The position numbers and the translations under genes are program-made. This document shows, piece after piece, positions 1 to 8,607 of a DNA stretch of 64,000 nt. The notes under the pieces are model-generated. The model was not told the origin of the DNA and searched no databases. It saw only the letters and a program-made list of their open reading frames with translations. Origin of the DNA: Tritrichomonas musculus (lineage: Eukaryota; Parabasalia; Tritrichomonadida; Tritrichomonadidae); the NCBI GenBank assembly GCA_039105265.1, contig JAPFFF010000015.1:3348001-3412000 (forward strand), in the 5' to 3' direction. Positions within the stretch are counted from its first letter, which is position 1. Each line of letters begins with the position of its first letter.

Positions 1-310
1 GGATCAATTAATGGAACTGATAAAAGAGTCTTTATTATTTCCATAAAAGATGTTTAAAACATTTAATTGATCAATAAGCAGCAGAATAATTTAAATACTT
101 TGTTTCTCCATTTGGAACATAAAAATCAAACATATTGAAAGGAACAACCGGATTTGATTTTGGATTTATTCCATTTAAAAGAATTAATTATAAAGTATCA
201 ATATTATCATTTTTTAATGCTTTTGTTAATGCCTCATTTGGTTCCATACTATCACTTATTTTTTTATATTGTTCAAGATTATCTGGATAGAAAGAATTAA
301 TAAATATATG
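1..310 (-). pseudogene. Ankyrin/DUF3447-family gene remnant (partial, runs off the left edge)
   Basis: Read on the minus strand, this stretch gives protein-like sequence typical of the trichomonad DUF3447/ankyrin family: a segment beginning DSMEPNEALTKALKN and, further on, AAY-x-SIKCFKHLL, which resembles the family signature AAFxGSIKCFKYLL. In-frame stops interrupt it at 188-190 (TAA) and 71-73 (TGA), with two more near the left edge, so it is not an intact coding region. The rest of the gene lies beyond base 1, or decays into unreadable AT-rich sequence above base 310. The product would have been a cytosolic ankyrin scaffold. Family assignment is from remembered motifs. Confidence 0.5.
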
Positions 311-978
311 ATTTAAATATCATATTTGATCAATATATCAGCATCAATGTTTATTAAAGATAAAAAAATCTTCTATTCATCAATTTATGAGACGTTAAAC
401 AATTAAATGCTTATAATGTAAATAAAACAGAGACTGGTTTAATTACTACTATATTATATAATCTATTTTATACATTCAAACAGTGAAATCAATACCAAAA
501 GATATAAATGTTATATCTTTTTTCAACTTCAATTTATTAAAAAGCTTTCAAAGAAATATTCTGGAATTATATTAAAAATTGATTCCAAACAATGATTATT
601 ATTAATTCAATAATAAAGTAATATTCATCAACAACTTTTTTATTCATTTAAATTTTATTCTAATTTGTTTACCAAGTTATTTAAGATCCTCGTTTAAACT
701 CTATATGCCAAATTTCGCCTTTTTTCATTTATTTCAATTATGAACATTTTTCCATGTGAGTTTAGCATTGCTCTGATTTGACTTGAGAACCTCTATTATG
801 TGAAATCATTTATTACTCAGAAAGCTCGAATGAAAAAGTCATCAGATCCCAATCCAATATCAGTAACTATTCTGTTAATGAATGATGCAATAAAGTATTT
901 TGTTTTAATATAGATAAATCTTTTTGAAAAATAAAATGACTTGTTTAAAAAAAAAAGCAAGTGACAAAACAAAAACAT
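311..978. other. Gene-free AT-rich stretch
   Basis: I see no continuous reading frame, RNA gene or clear repeat. The left part may be the decayed 5' half of the ankyrin remnant. The right end is the 3' flank of the methyltransferase gene. Confidence 0.5.
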
Positions 979-1821
979 TCAAGATTCTATTTTATTATCT
1001 TCATTATCAATTTTTTGTAAAACATAGATCAAAATATCAGGAAGATCTTTTAAAGGCATAACTATTGGATCGTAAATTTTCCAATTCTCACCAGATTTCT
1101 CGAACCAAATCAATCTATCTTTTGGCTGGCCGAATGAAATTTCAATGAAAAATCCGTTGTTTTTTAAAACTCTCCAAATTTCACTCAATGAAGATAAAAT
1201 TTTTAAACTTCTATCGAAACCACAGAAAATGGCATCAAATGTTCCTTTATCTAAAACAACGTCAAATAAATCGTCTTTGAAACTCATATCGGTGCAGTCC
1301 ATTTCATACCAGAGCAAATTTTCATTTCCTTTATATTTTTCTGTCATTTGGTCTATAACTATTTTTGAAAAATCAATGCTAACAACCATTTTAACGTCTT
1401 TTTGCTGTACTTCATATGACATATTGGAATTACCGCATCCAATAATTAATGCGAGATCTTTGTTTTTAACAAATTGTGATACTTTTGGCTCAACATCACT
1501 CCATTGAATATACCATTCAAAAGGTTTTTTGCTTTCTGCGTAGGTATTATCCCAATAATCATGTGCACCATAATTTGATTTTAATATCTTTTCAATATCT
1601 ATAGGTTCGTCTGTATATTCGGCTGTCTCAATATCCATAACTAGATCAAACAATTCTTCGTTAGTACAGCCAGTTTCTTGTTGAAAATCTCTGTATTTTT
1701 GAAGAATCTGGACTTGTAGATCTTCCTCTTGATCAGCTGTCATATGATTTGAATTAGATTGTGGCGTTGATACATTTATATCATTGATTTTTTGATCTTT
1801 AATTTCATTGTTCGTTGACAT
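979..1821 (-). CDS. Class I SAM methyltransferase, eEF1A-lysine methyltransferase-like
   Basis: The 280-residue protein has an ~85-residue polar N-terminal extension and then a seven-beta-strand methyltransferase core. Visible landmarks are the entry motif YWDNTYAE near residue 90, motif I LALIIGCGNSNMSYE near 125-138 (SAM-binding GxGxS type), the acidic post-I VVSIDFS near 149, and motif II/III FDVVLDKGTFDAIFCG near 187-202. The run WD-x-Y plus DKGTxDA is characteristic of the METTL13/EEF1AKMT4 group, which methylates lysines of translation elongation factor 1A. Substrate is inferred from family only. There is no signal peptide, so it is probably cytosolic. The stop is TGA. A CCATTTC motif sits just upstream of the ATG and may be a variant initiator. 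Confidence 0.8.
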   Translation of the reverse strand: MSTNNEIKDQKINDINVSTPQSNSNHMTADQEEDLQVQILQKYRDFQQETGCTNEELFDLVMDIETAEYTDEPIDIEKILKSNYGAHDYWDNTYAESKKPFEWYIQWSDVEPKVSQFVKNKDLALIIGCGNSNMSYEVQQKDVKMVVSIDFSKIVIDQMTEKYKGNENLLWYEMDCTDMSFKDDLFDVVLDKGTFDAIFCGFDRSLKILSSLSEIWRVLKNNGFFIEISFGQPKDRLIWFEKSGENWKIYDPIVMPLKDLPDILIYVLQKIDNEDNKIES

Positions 1822-2249
1822 TCTATAGAAATGGTATAAACTTTATAAGGACAATTTTGATTTTGAATTAAAAAAACTGACCATTTAATTATACAAAAAA
1901 TGATCGTTATTAAAGCAAATTAAAAAATGTTAAAAATATTTATGTTTTTGTATTATATTTTTATTTATTTGATAAAATGCTTTTTATAATCATCAAATAA
2001 ATTTATTTTTCAGGATATTTTCTGTTTAACAGGATAATCACTCCACACTTAAAGATATTCATAACCATCAGTTGAGAGATTTCCTATTTAAATCCAGTTT
2101 ATCATCATATTCGTTTTACTTAAAAAAAATTGGATTCAATTTAAAAGAAGATATGAAGTCACCTATAGGAAAAATGATTGAATTATAATTTGATTTATTA
2201 AAAAAAGGCAAAAGACTAAGTTGTTTTTTTTAATTATATTGAATATGTA
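1822..2249. other. Intergenic, no gene seen
   Basis: AT-rich sequence between the methyltransferase start and the read-on tail of the Hsp70-like gene. No reading frame or structured RNA was recognised. Confidence 0.5.
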
Positions 2250-2321
2250 TTAATTCTGAACAAACCTACAATAATCAAAGCCAACTCTTGTATAACCAGT
2301 TCCACTTTTATCCTTTCCATC
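2250..2321 (-). other. In-frame read-on tail after the Hsp70-like TAA
   Basis: Directly after the TAA at 2322-2324 the same frame runs 23 codons (DGKDKSGTGYTRVGFDYC and onward) to a second TAA at 2250-2252. The mixed, glycine- and aromatic-containing composition looks coding rather than random AT-rich DNA. It is probably the former C-terminus. A CAA-to-TAA change would explain the break. Confidence 0.4.
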
Positions 2322-4442
2322 TTAGATGTATGAATTCAAGTAAGAATATGATTTACATGTTTCAATATAACTTTTAACAGCGTCTAATGTTGGTTGATAT
2401 TGATTTGCATCAACTAGCTTTCTGATTTCCTCATCTGATTTAGAAAGACGTTTAATTTTTCCTTTTATTTCATTAATATAGCATTTAAACAAAACGGTAT
2501 TTGATGAATATACATTTGGATTAATTATATCGTTAAAAGTGTTGCAAACAAGAGCAATGATTCCTTTTTCTTCTTTTTCTAATTCATTATATTTGCGTTC
2601 TAATGAAGCAATTTTATGATTTTCTGTTTCAAGTTGATTACACTTTTTTTTTATTGCGAAAATTTCTTGTTTCAACGAATAATTATGTTTTTCTAACCTG
2701 TCAATTTGACCTTCATATTTTTTGATATCAGAATCATAAAGATTATTTTTTCTTTCTAAATTATATTTTTGATCCTTAATTTCAATGAAAGATTCTTTTA
2801 ATTTCCTGCATTTTTCAACAAAATCTTTCTGAAAACCATATTTAAAAATATCATCAAATTTATGAAAATAATCAAATAAAGCTTTTGATATGTCATTAAT
2901 AAAACAACAAAAATCAATTTTATCATAGGATACTTTTTTGATTTCGGCTTTATAGTATTGCTGAATTGCACCTATGCACAATAGTATATCTGAAACAGGC
3001 TGATCAAGTTCATTTTTTGAAATTTTCAATATTTTTTTTGCTTTCTCATTGCCATACAACTCAGTTAACATTGCAACTAGTTTACGTAAAATAATTTTTA
3101 ACTGATTATCACTGGATGTATTAGATTTTGGCTTTTCATCATCAGCATAAAAATAGCTATTAAATGCAATTTCTAAATTGTTTTTCTTTTTAATTGGAGA
3201 TTTTGCATTTTCTAATCCATATTTCATTTGTTTTTTGAAATTATTCTCTTCAGGCTGAATCAAAATATCAACTACAGACTTTTCGCTAATATTTTTCTTA
3301 TTAGAAATAGCAATTCCAGCTATGCAAGCTCCTAATGCAACAGCTTCTCTTGGATCCACAAAAGGAGAAGGTTCTCTGCCTATTTTTTCTCTTAATATAT
3401 TTTGAATTTCTCTGGTTAACGTACAACCACCAACTAAAAATAAATGATTAATGTCTTTTGTTTGAATATCTGCTTTTATTATTGCTGTATTTAAGGTTTC
3501 GTTAATGTCAATAAATATTTGTGAATTAATATCATTAAATTCTCTTATTGTTAAAGTATAATATAATTTGTTTTGTTTATCATAATCGATTACAATATTC
3601 GCATTATCAAGTTCTGAGAGAGTTATTTTAGCTTCTTCACATTTTTGGAGTAATTTTGACTGTATATTTGGTCGATCAAAAAAGTCATTTTTTTCTGGAT
3701 ATTTTGTTTTCATTTTTGATAGAATATATTTATAAATATTTAAATCAATCTGTTTGGAATTAATATTTTCATTTTGTTCTGTCAATAATTCATAGGCATT
3801 GTCATGAATTTTGATGATTGAAAATTCAATGTATTGCATTCCAAAATTAAATACAGCAATATTTTGTTGCTGACTCAAATCTAATTTAATGTTACTTAAA
3901 TATGCAATTGCTGCTAAAACAGGCTCTTTTTTAAAAGTAAAATTTTGAAATTTTGCTGATTTACAAACTTGTGTTAATTCATTGGTTTGCTTTTTGGTAT
4001 ATAACGTAGGAATTGAAATAACTATCATTGAATCACTAATATATGAGTATAATTTAGTAACTTTGAGAAGATTTGTTAATATCTTTTCTGTAATTTCCAA
4101 TGGTGTAAAATGATATTGCTTATTATCAACTTTAATTATTATTTTAATATTATTGTCATCTTTTTCTATTCCAAAATTACAACTATTTTTCAAATTTTGA
4201 ATAATTGAATCTTCAAAATTGCGGCCAAGCATATTTTTAGTATTATAAATTAATTGTTCTTGATTTTTTTGGCTTTCTTTTACTGCCTGTTCCCCAAAAA
4301 TCCATTTATTTTCATCTATTAAAAGAGCAACTGAAGGCGTATTAGAATTTCTATGATTATTATGCATTATTTTTAATCCATATTCATCAAAACAGGCAAC
4401 TTTATTGCAAGACGTCCCAAAATCGATACCAATAATTTTCAT
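2322..4442 (-). CDS. Divergent Hsp70-like protein with C-terminal coiled coil
   Basis: The 706-residue protein starts with the Hsp70/actin-fold phosphate-1 motif GIDFGTSCNKVACF and carries the adenosine motif LFLVGGCTLTREIQ near residue 335, followed by DPREAVALGACIAG. The phosphate-2 loop is degenerate: where Hsp70s have DxGGGTxD this one reads VFNFGMQYIEFS. ATP hydrolysis is therefore probably weak or absent. No canonical substrate-binding beta-sandwich is visible; residues ~540-640 are a Lys/Glu-rich coiled coil instead. It is divergently transcribed from the next Hsp70-like gene, sharing 295 bp. The TAA stop at 2322-2324 is followed in the same frame by 23 protein-like codons (2250-2321), so the C-terminus may be truncated by a recent nonsense change. 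Likely cytosolic and non-canonical, perhaps a scaffold. Confidence 0.75.
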   Translation of the reverse strand: MKIIGIDFGTSCNKVACFDEYGLKIMHNNHRNSNTPSVALLIDENKWIFGEQAVKESQKNQEQLIYNTKNMLGRNFEDSIIQNLKNSCNFGIEKDDNNIKIIIKVDNKQYHFTPLEITEKILTNLLKVTKLYSYISDSMIVISIPTLYTKKQTNELTQVCKSAKFQNFTFKKEPVLAAIAYLSNIKLDLSQQQNIAVFNFGMQYIEFSIIKIHDNAYELLTEQNENINSKQIDLNIYKYILSKMKTKYPEKNDFFDRPNIQSKLLQKCEEAKITLSELDNANIVIDYDKQNKLYYTLTIREFNDINSQIFIDINETLNTAIIKADIQTKDINHLFLVGGCTLTREIQNILREKIGREPSPFVDPREAVALGACIAGIAISNKKNISEKSVVDILIQPEENNFKKQMKYGLENAKSPIKKKNNLEIAFNSYFYADDEKPKSNTSSDNQLKIILRKLVAMLTELYGNEKAKKILKISKNELDQPVSDILLCIGAIQQYYKAEIKKVSYDKIDFCCFINDISKALFDYFHKFDDIFKYGFQKDFVEKCRKLKESFIEIKDQKYNLERKNNLYDSDIKKYEGQIDRLEKHNYSLKQEIFAIKKKCNQLETENHKIASLERKYNELEKEEKGIIALVCNTFNDIINPNVYSSNTVLFKCYINEIKGKIKRLSKSDEEIRKLVDANQYQPTLDAVKSYIETCKSYSYLNSYI

Positions 4443-4720
4443 TCCTTATTATTATTATTATTATTATTTTTTTATTTATTTTTATTTTTGCCATATAAAT
4501 ATGAATTCATTTCAAAAAGAGAAATTTCCATTTTTCCGCCAACTTTTTTATATCACATTTCGAACTATTTTTTTTCCATTTATCCTCAGTGTTTTCCGTT
4601 CTATTTTCTGGGGAAAAATTACACTTCCTTTTCAAAAAAATGAAAATTTCATTTTCTTTTATTTTTATGACACAAAAATTATCATTCAATTGAAATATAA
4701 CGGTTAACATTGGAAAATTT

Positions 4721-4731
4721 TCATTTCATTT
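4721..4731 (+). promoter_or_regulatory. Double initiator (TCATTT, overlapping) of the Hsp70-like gene
   Basis: Two overlapping TCATTT motifs match the trichomonad initiator TCA(+1)Y-T-W. Their A residues lie at 4723 and 4728, 15 and 10 nt upstream of the ATG at 4738. Such short 5' leaders are the rule in trichomonads. Confidence 0.55.
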
Positions 4732-4737
4732 ATTTTT

Positions 4738-6543
4738 ATGACAAAGCAAGCCTTTGGAATCGATCTTGGTACAACTTATTCTTCCATTTGCTTTTTTCAC
4801 TATTTACCAGAACAATTAAGATTCCAAATCGATATAATTAGAGATATGAAATCTAAGAGCTCTGTTCCCTCCAAAGTTTATTATCAAGAAGAAAATGGTC
4901 AAGTAATACCAAAAGCTGTTGGAAATGGTACAACAGACTATCAAGACCAGCCAGAATATTTAATTTACGATTCAAAGATAATGCTTGGACAAAAATATTA
5001 TGATTCTAATATTCAGAAAATGAAGAATAAATGGCCATTTAAAATAAAAAGAGGCAAACACAAGAGTATATTAATTTATTTCAAACAATTTCAAAACAAA
5101 ACATATCCTCCATATAAAGTTTCAGGAGATATATTAAAATATTTAAAAAAGAAAGGTAATAAAAGGTTCTCTGATGAAAATGGAATCAATAATGTTGTTA
5201 TTACGATACCTGCCAATTTTGGTGATGCTCAAAGGTCCGAAACTCTTAAAGCTGCCAAATATGCCGGATTAAAAGTTCTCCGGCTTATTAACGAACCGAC
5301 AGCTGCAGCCATTGCTTATGGAGTATTGCGAGGTGAATCATTTAAATCATGTCTTGCATTAATATTTGATTTTGGTGGAGGAACCCTCGATGTTTCACTT
5401 TTATCAATTAAAAATAATACGTTAAGAGTAATTGGAACGAATGGAGACATGCATCTAGGTGGGAGAGACTTTGATGAAAGAACAGCTGAATATTTGATAA
5501 ATGAGATGCAAATACAAGATGAACAACTTAAAATTCAAACACTTGAAGCTGCACAAGAAGCCAAAGAAAAGCTTTCAGAAGATGATATTAATGAAGCAAT
5601 TGTTAGAATAGGATCAAAAAAGCATAAATTAACATTAAAAAAGTTTGAAGAAGTGAATCAAGATTTAATTGATAGAATTCTTATTCCTGTTGAAAAAGTC
5701 CTTACTCAAACAATTACTAGTAAAGAACAAGTGGATAAGATAATTCTAGTTGGTGGTTCTTCATATATGAAATTTGTTGAGAAAAAATTAACAGAATTCT
5801 TTGGTAAAAAACCTTATAATGCTATTGATCCTTTAGATGCAGTAGTAATTGGGGCAAGTATTGTTGCTACTAAAATTGTAAATGGTGAAAAATTGCCTAA
5901 AATGATTTCTGAAATTAAATTCTTTGATATTTGCCCTTTCTCATTAGGAACGATGCTTTATGATGGTTCTTTTGATATTTTAATTGAAAAAGGAGTTCCA
6001 GTGCCAAAACAAAGATTCGAACCATATCATACAATTTTTTACAGACAAGAATCTTTTACTGTTGATATTTATGAAGGTGAAAAAGAAAATCCTAAAAATA
6101 ACCGTTTTTTAGGAAGTTTCACTCTTAAATTACCTATTTCAGAAAAGTTTATTTATTTCATTATTTCTTTTGACTTGAATGAAAATTGTATTTTATCTGC
6201 ATCCGCAAAAATTGTAAATAGCGATAAATATGCGGGTACTATAATTGATATTACAAAAACAAATGATAATGTCCACGCTATTGAAAAATTAAGAGACGAA
6301 AAATTATTGTCGCAAAATATTACTCGATTTATCACTTTAAATATCGACAACTTTAATACAGTTTACAAAAAATATGAAATTGAAGATATGTTAGAGGAAG
6401 CTGAGAAAATAAAAGATCAGCATCTTGATAAGACTATATTACGGGAAATTGCAAAAGAGTGGAGAACAATTAAGTTTAATGATTATTTTAAAAAATTTAA
6501 TGCTAATTGCGATGACAATATTCCTGATTTTCTTTTTATTTAG
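4738..6543 (+). CDS. Hsp70-family chaperone, divergent, no EEVD tail
   Basis: The 601-residue protein has a complete Hsp70 ATPase domain: FGIDLGTTYSSIC (phosphate 1), VVITIPANFGDAQR, the connecting motif RLINEPTAAAIAYG, phosphate 2 as DFGGGTLDVS, GGRDFDE and the adenosine motif KIILVGGSSYM. A reduced substrate-binding domain follows from about residue 395 (ICPFSLGTMLYDG, then a beta-rich stretch). The C-terminal lid is short and the protein ends FLFI without EEVD or an ER-retention signal. No signal or transit peptide is obvious, so it is likely cytosolic. All ATPase motifs are conserved, unlike in its divergently transcribed neighbour. It is a lineage-type Hsp70, not the main cytosolic or BiP form, which are usually longer. 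Confidence 0.88.
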   Translation: MTKQAFGIDLGTTYSSICFFHYLPEQLRFQIDIIRDMKSKSSVPSKVYYQEENGQVIPKAVGNGTTDYQDQPEYLIYDSKIMLGQKYYDSNIQKMKNKWPFKIKRGKHKSILIYFKQFQNKTYPPYKVSGDILKYLKKKGNKRFSDENGINNVVITIPANFGDAQRSETLKAAKYAGLKVLRLINEPTAAAIAYGVLRGESFKSCLALIFDFGGGTLDVSLLSIKNNTLRVIGTNGDMHLGGRDFDERTAEYLINEMQIQDEQLKIQTLEAAQEAKEKLSEDDINEAIVRIGSKKHKLTLKKFEEVNQDLIDRILIPVEKVLTQTITSKEQVDKIILVGGSSYMKFVEKKLTEFFGKKPYNAIDPLDAVVIGASIVATKIVNGEKLPKMISEIKFFDICPFSLGTMLYDGSFDILIEKGVPVPKQRFEPYHTIFYRQESFTVDIYEGEKENPKNNRFLGSFTLKLPISEKFIYFIISFDLNENCILSASAKIVNSDKYAGTIIDITKTNDNVHAIEKLRDEKLLSQNITRFITLNIDNFNTVYKKYEIEDMLEEAEKIKDQHLDKTILREIAKEWRTIKFNDYFKKFNANCDDNIPDFLFI

Positions 6544-6712
6544 ATATTATTCAGTTATTTAATTGTTGTTTAAATAAGGTTATTGTTAATATCTTTTCTT
6601 TTGTTGTTTATTATAATATATTACAATAGAGATGAATAATTTTCAATTAATAAAGATAAAAAATTCAATGTACTCTCTCAAAATATTTGATATTTTTTAT
6701 TTCACAAGGAAA

Positions 6713-8473
6713 ATGTTTCGTGTTAGAATTCACAATGCAGAAAATTTACCAATACTCACAAAAAATGTACGAAAAACCAGAATTTATTGTTTTTCAACAT
6801 CATCTTGTAAATATTTTTATGATTCGTTTAAAAACAAAGAAAATACAACAAATCCACAATGGAACTGTGAATTTGAACTTGATCTTTTTCGATGTAACAC
6901 ATTAACATTCTTATTATATAGCTCACGACTTTTATCTAAGGAAATTTTTATAGGTCAAGTTGATATTAATATTCCACTTTTTTTTCTACAAGAAGCTGGG
7001 AAGCAAATTTTAAATAATCCACAAAGTTCAACTCGACTAGAATTCCCAATTACGTCATGTGCCAATTCGAATGCGATTCTTTCACTTTCAATATCATATT
7101 TTCCCACTGCCTATCGTCCTATCAAATTTGAGGACATCTCAAATCCAGTACTGCACATATTTGTTACACATACTCCATCCATTCCATTATCTACTAACGA
7201 GAATCCTATTGAAATTGAGTTATTACAAGCATATTTCATAGAGGACAAAAAAAGCGGTTTTTATAACGGTTTATATTTCAATTTCAATAAAAAAACTCAA
7301 TGGGAAACTATTGGTTATAGTTCACTAGGTCAATATATTCAGGGTCAAACCGGTTTAACACAAATTCATTCAATTTCACTTAACCGAATTAATAACAAGT
7401 TTGAGTTCTTCATTCTCGATGTCTCCGACTACAAAGGCGTTGTCACGTTAAACTTCGTAATAGAAAAAAAAGGGAAGATTAAGACAATCAAAGACCAGCA
7501 ATACATCGAGCCGCACAATTCCAAAAAAAGCAAAAAAGGGACGTTAAAAACCGTCGATGTTTTGTGTGAGCCGAATCACAAGTACTGCTTCCCGCTGTAT
7601 CTGTTCTATGAGAAGAAAGTGATAAAGAAAGACGCATTTGATTTAACTTTTTCATCGCCTATGTACACAATTTGTGAGAAACCGTCAAATTCAATTGAAA
7701 ATTATTTCAATGAATTTTATTCACAAATCATTGAAAAAGCTAAATCAAATATTCCTCAATTGAAAGATGTGAACTTTTTCAAAACAACCGTTTTGAATCA
7801 TTCTGAAAAAGTTCCTTTGATAAATGTTTTTAATGACCTTAACTTGGGAATTAATTATAAATTGAGAATTTATATCGGCGGCTCAACGTCTTATAAGGAC
7901 GAAGAAGGTTCCGACACTGATTATTGGGAGCCGAGATTCATTATCTATGACAAACAGAGCTGTAAAAGAAATGAAGAAATTGAGAAATCTTTGATTAAAA
8001 AACCGTTTTATGTTTCACCTATTTTCACCTCTAAAAAACCGGTTTTTGGAATGAAATGGAATTCTTACGTAAACTTGAATTTGGACCAGTTCGATATGAA
8101 CAAGGTTGTCGTTTTTGCTGTCTATTGTGATGCTTCTTTGGAGTCCGCTGATGAAGTCGGCTTTTATTTGATTTCACAGGTTGGCAATTACGGGGACGAT
8201 AAGAGTGAGGACAACGAGCGCTTGCTGTTTCGAAATTTGATTTTTCCTGATAAAAATAACTCGCACTTTTTGATCTGTTTCAGATTTGAGTTCATTGAAG
8301 ACGGCTGGGAGATTTTCCCAATGAGATTCTATTTCAAGAAAAAGAAGAAAATGGATTCCGTGCTGAACTCGTTGTTTGCAAATAACTGGGTGATGCCTGA
8401 GATTCTCTCAAATCAGATCAACTTCAATGATTCTTCAGGAGAAGAACAATTAATCGAAAATGCTGAAGATTAG
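6713..8473 (+). CDS. C2-domain protein (lineage-specific)
   Basis: The open frame extends back to an ATG at 6632, but I place the start at the ATG at 6713 because a C2 domain begins right there (MFRVRIHNAENLP). In the C2 fold, which can bind Ca2+/phospholipid, the segments NPQWNCEFELDL and IFIGQVDINI are the expected strands, spanning roughly the first 110 residues. The remaining ~475 residues are beta-rich and partly repetitive, with no catalytic motif I know (note GGSTSYKDEEGSDTDYWEP and KPVFGMKWNSYVNLNLDQ). A basic cluster KKSKKG interrupts the middle. No signal peptide or TM segment. Base composition shifts from AT-rich to more GC-rich after ~7430. Likely a membrane-recruited cytosolic protein. 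The function of the C-terminal part is unknown, and the 6632 start cannot be excluded. Confidence 0.65.
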   Translation: MFRVRIHNAENLPILTKNVRKTRIYCFSTSSCKYFYDSFKNKENTTNPQWNCEFELDLFRCNTLTFLLYSSRLLSKEIFIGQVDINIPLFFLQEAGKQILNNPQSSTRLEFPITSCANSNAILSLSISYFPTAYRPIKFEDISNPVLHIFVTHTPSIPLSTNENPIEIELLQAYFIEDKKSGFYNGLYFNFNKKTQWETIGYSSLGQYIQGQTGLTQIHSISLNRINNKFEFFILDVSDYKGVVTLNFVIEKKGKIKTIKDQQYIEPHNSKKSKKGTLKTVDVLCEPNHKYCFPLYLFYEKKVIKKDAFDLTFSSPMYTICEKPSNSIENYFNEFYSQIIEKAKSNIPQLKDVNFFKTTVLNHSEKVPLINVFNDLNLGINYKLRIYIGGSTSYKDEEGSDTDYWEPRFIIYDKQSCKRNEEIEKSLIKKPFYVSPIFTSKKPVFGMKWNSYVNLNLDQFDMNKVVVFAVYCDASLESADEVGFYLISQVGNYGDDKSEDNERLLFRNLIFPDKNNSHFLICFRFEFIEDGWEIFPMRFYFKKKKKMDSVLNSLFANNWVMPEILSNQINFNDSSGEEQLIENAED

Positions 8474-8607
8474 GTGATATTTGTATTGCTTATTATGAAT
8501 TATTAAATAGTTTCATATGTTTAAATTATTAATTTTGTTTTTGTTTCTTCAAGAAAATTTTAATTGAAAAATTTCCCGTAAAAACTCAATTTTCATTTGT
8601 TTATTAA

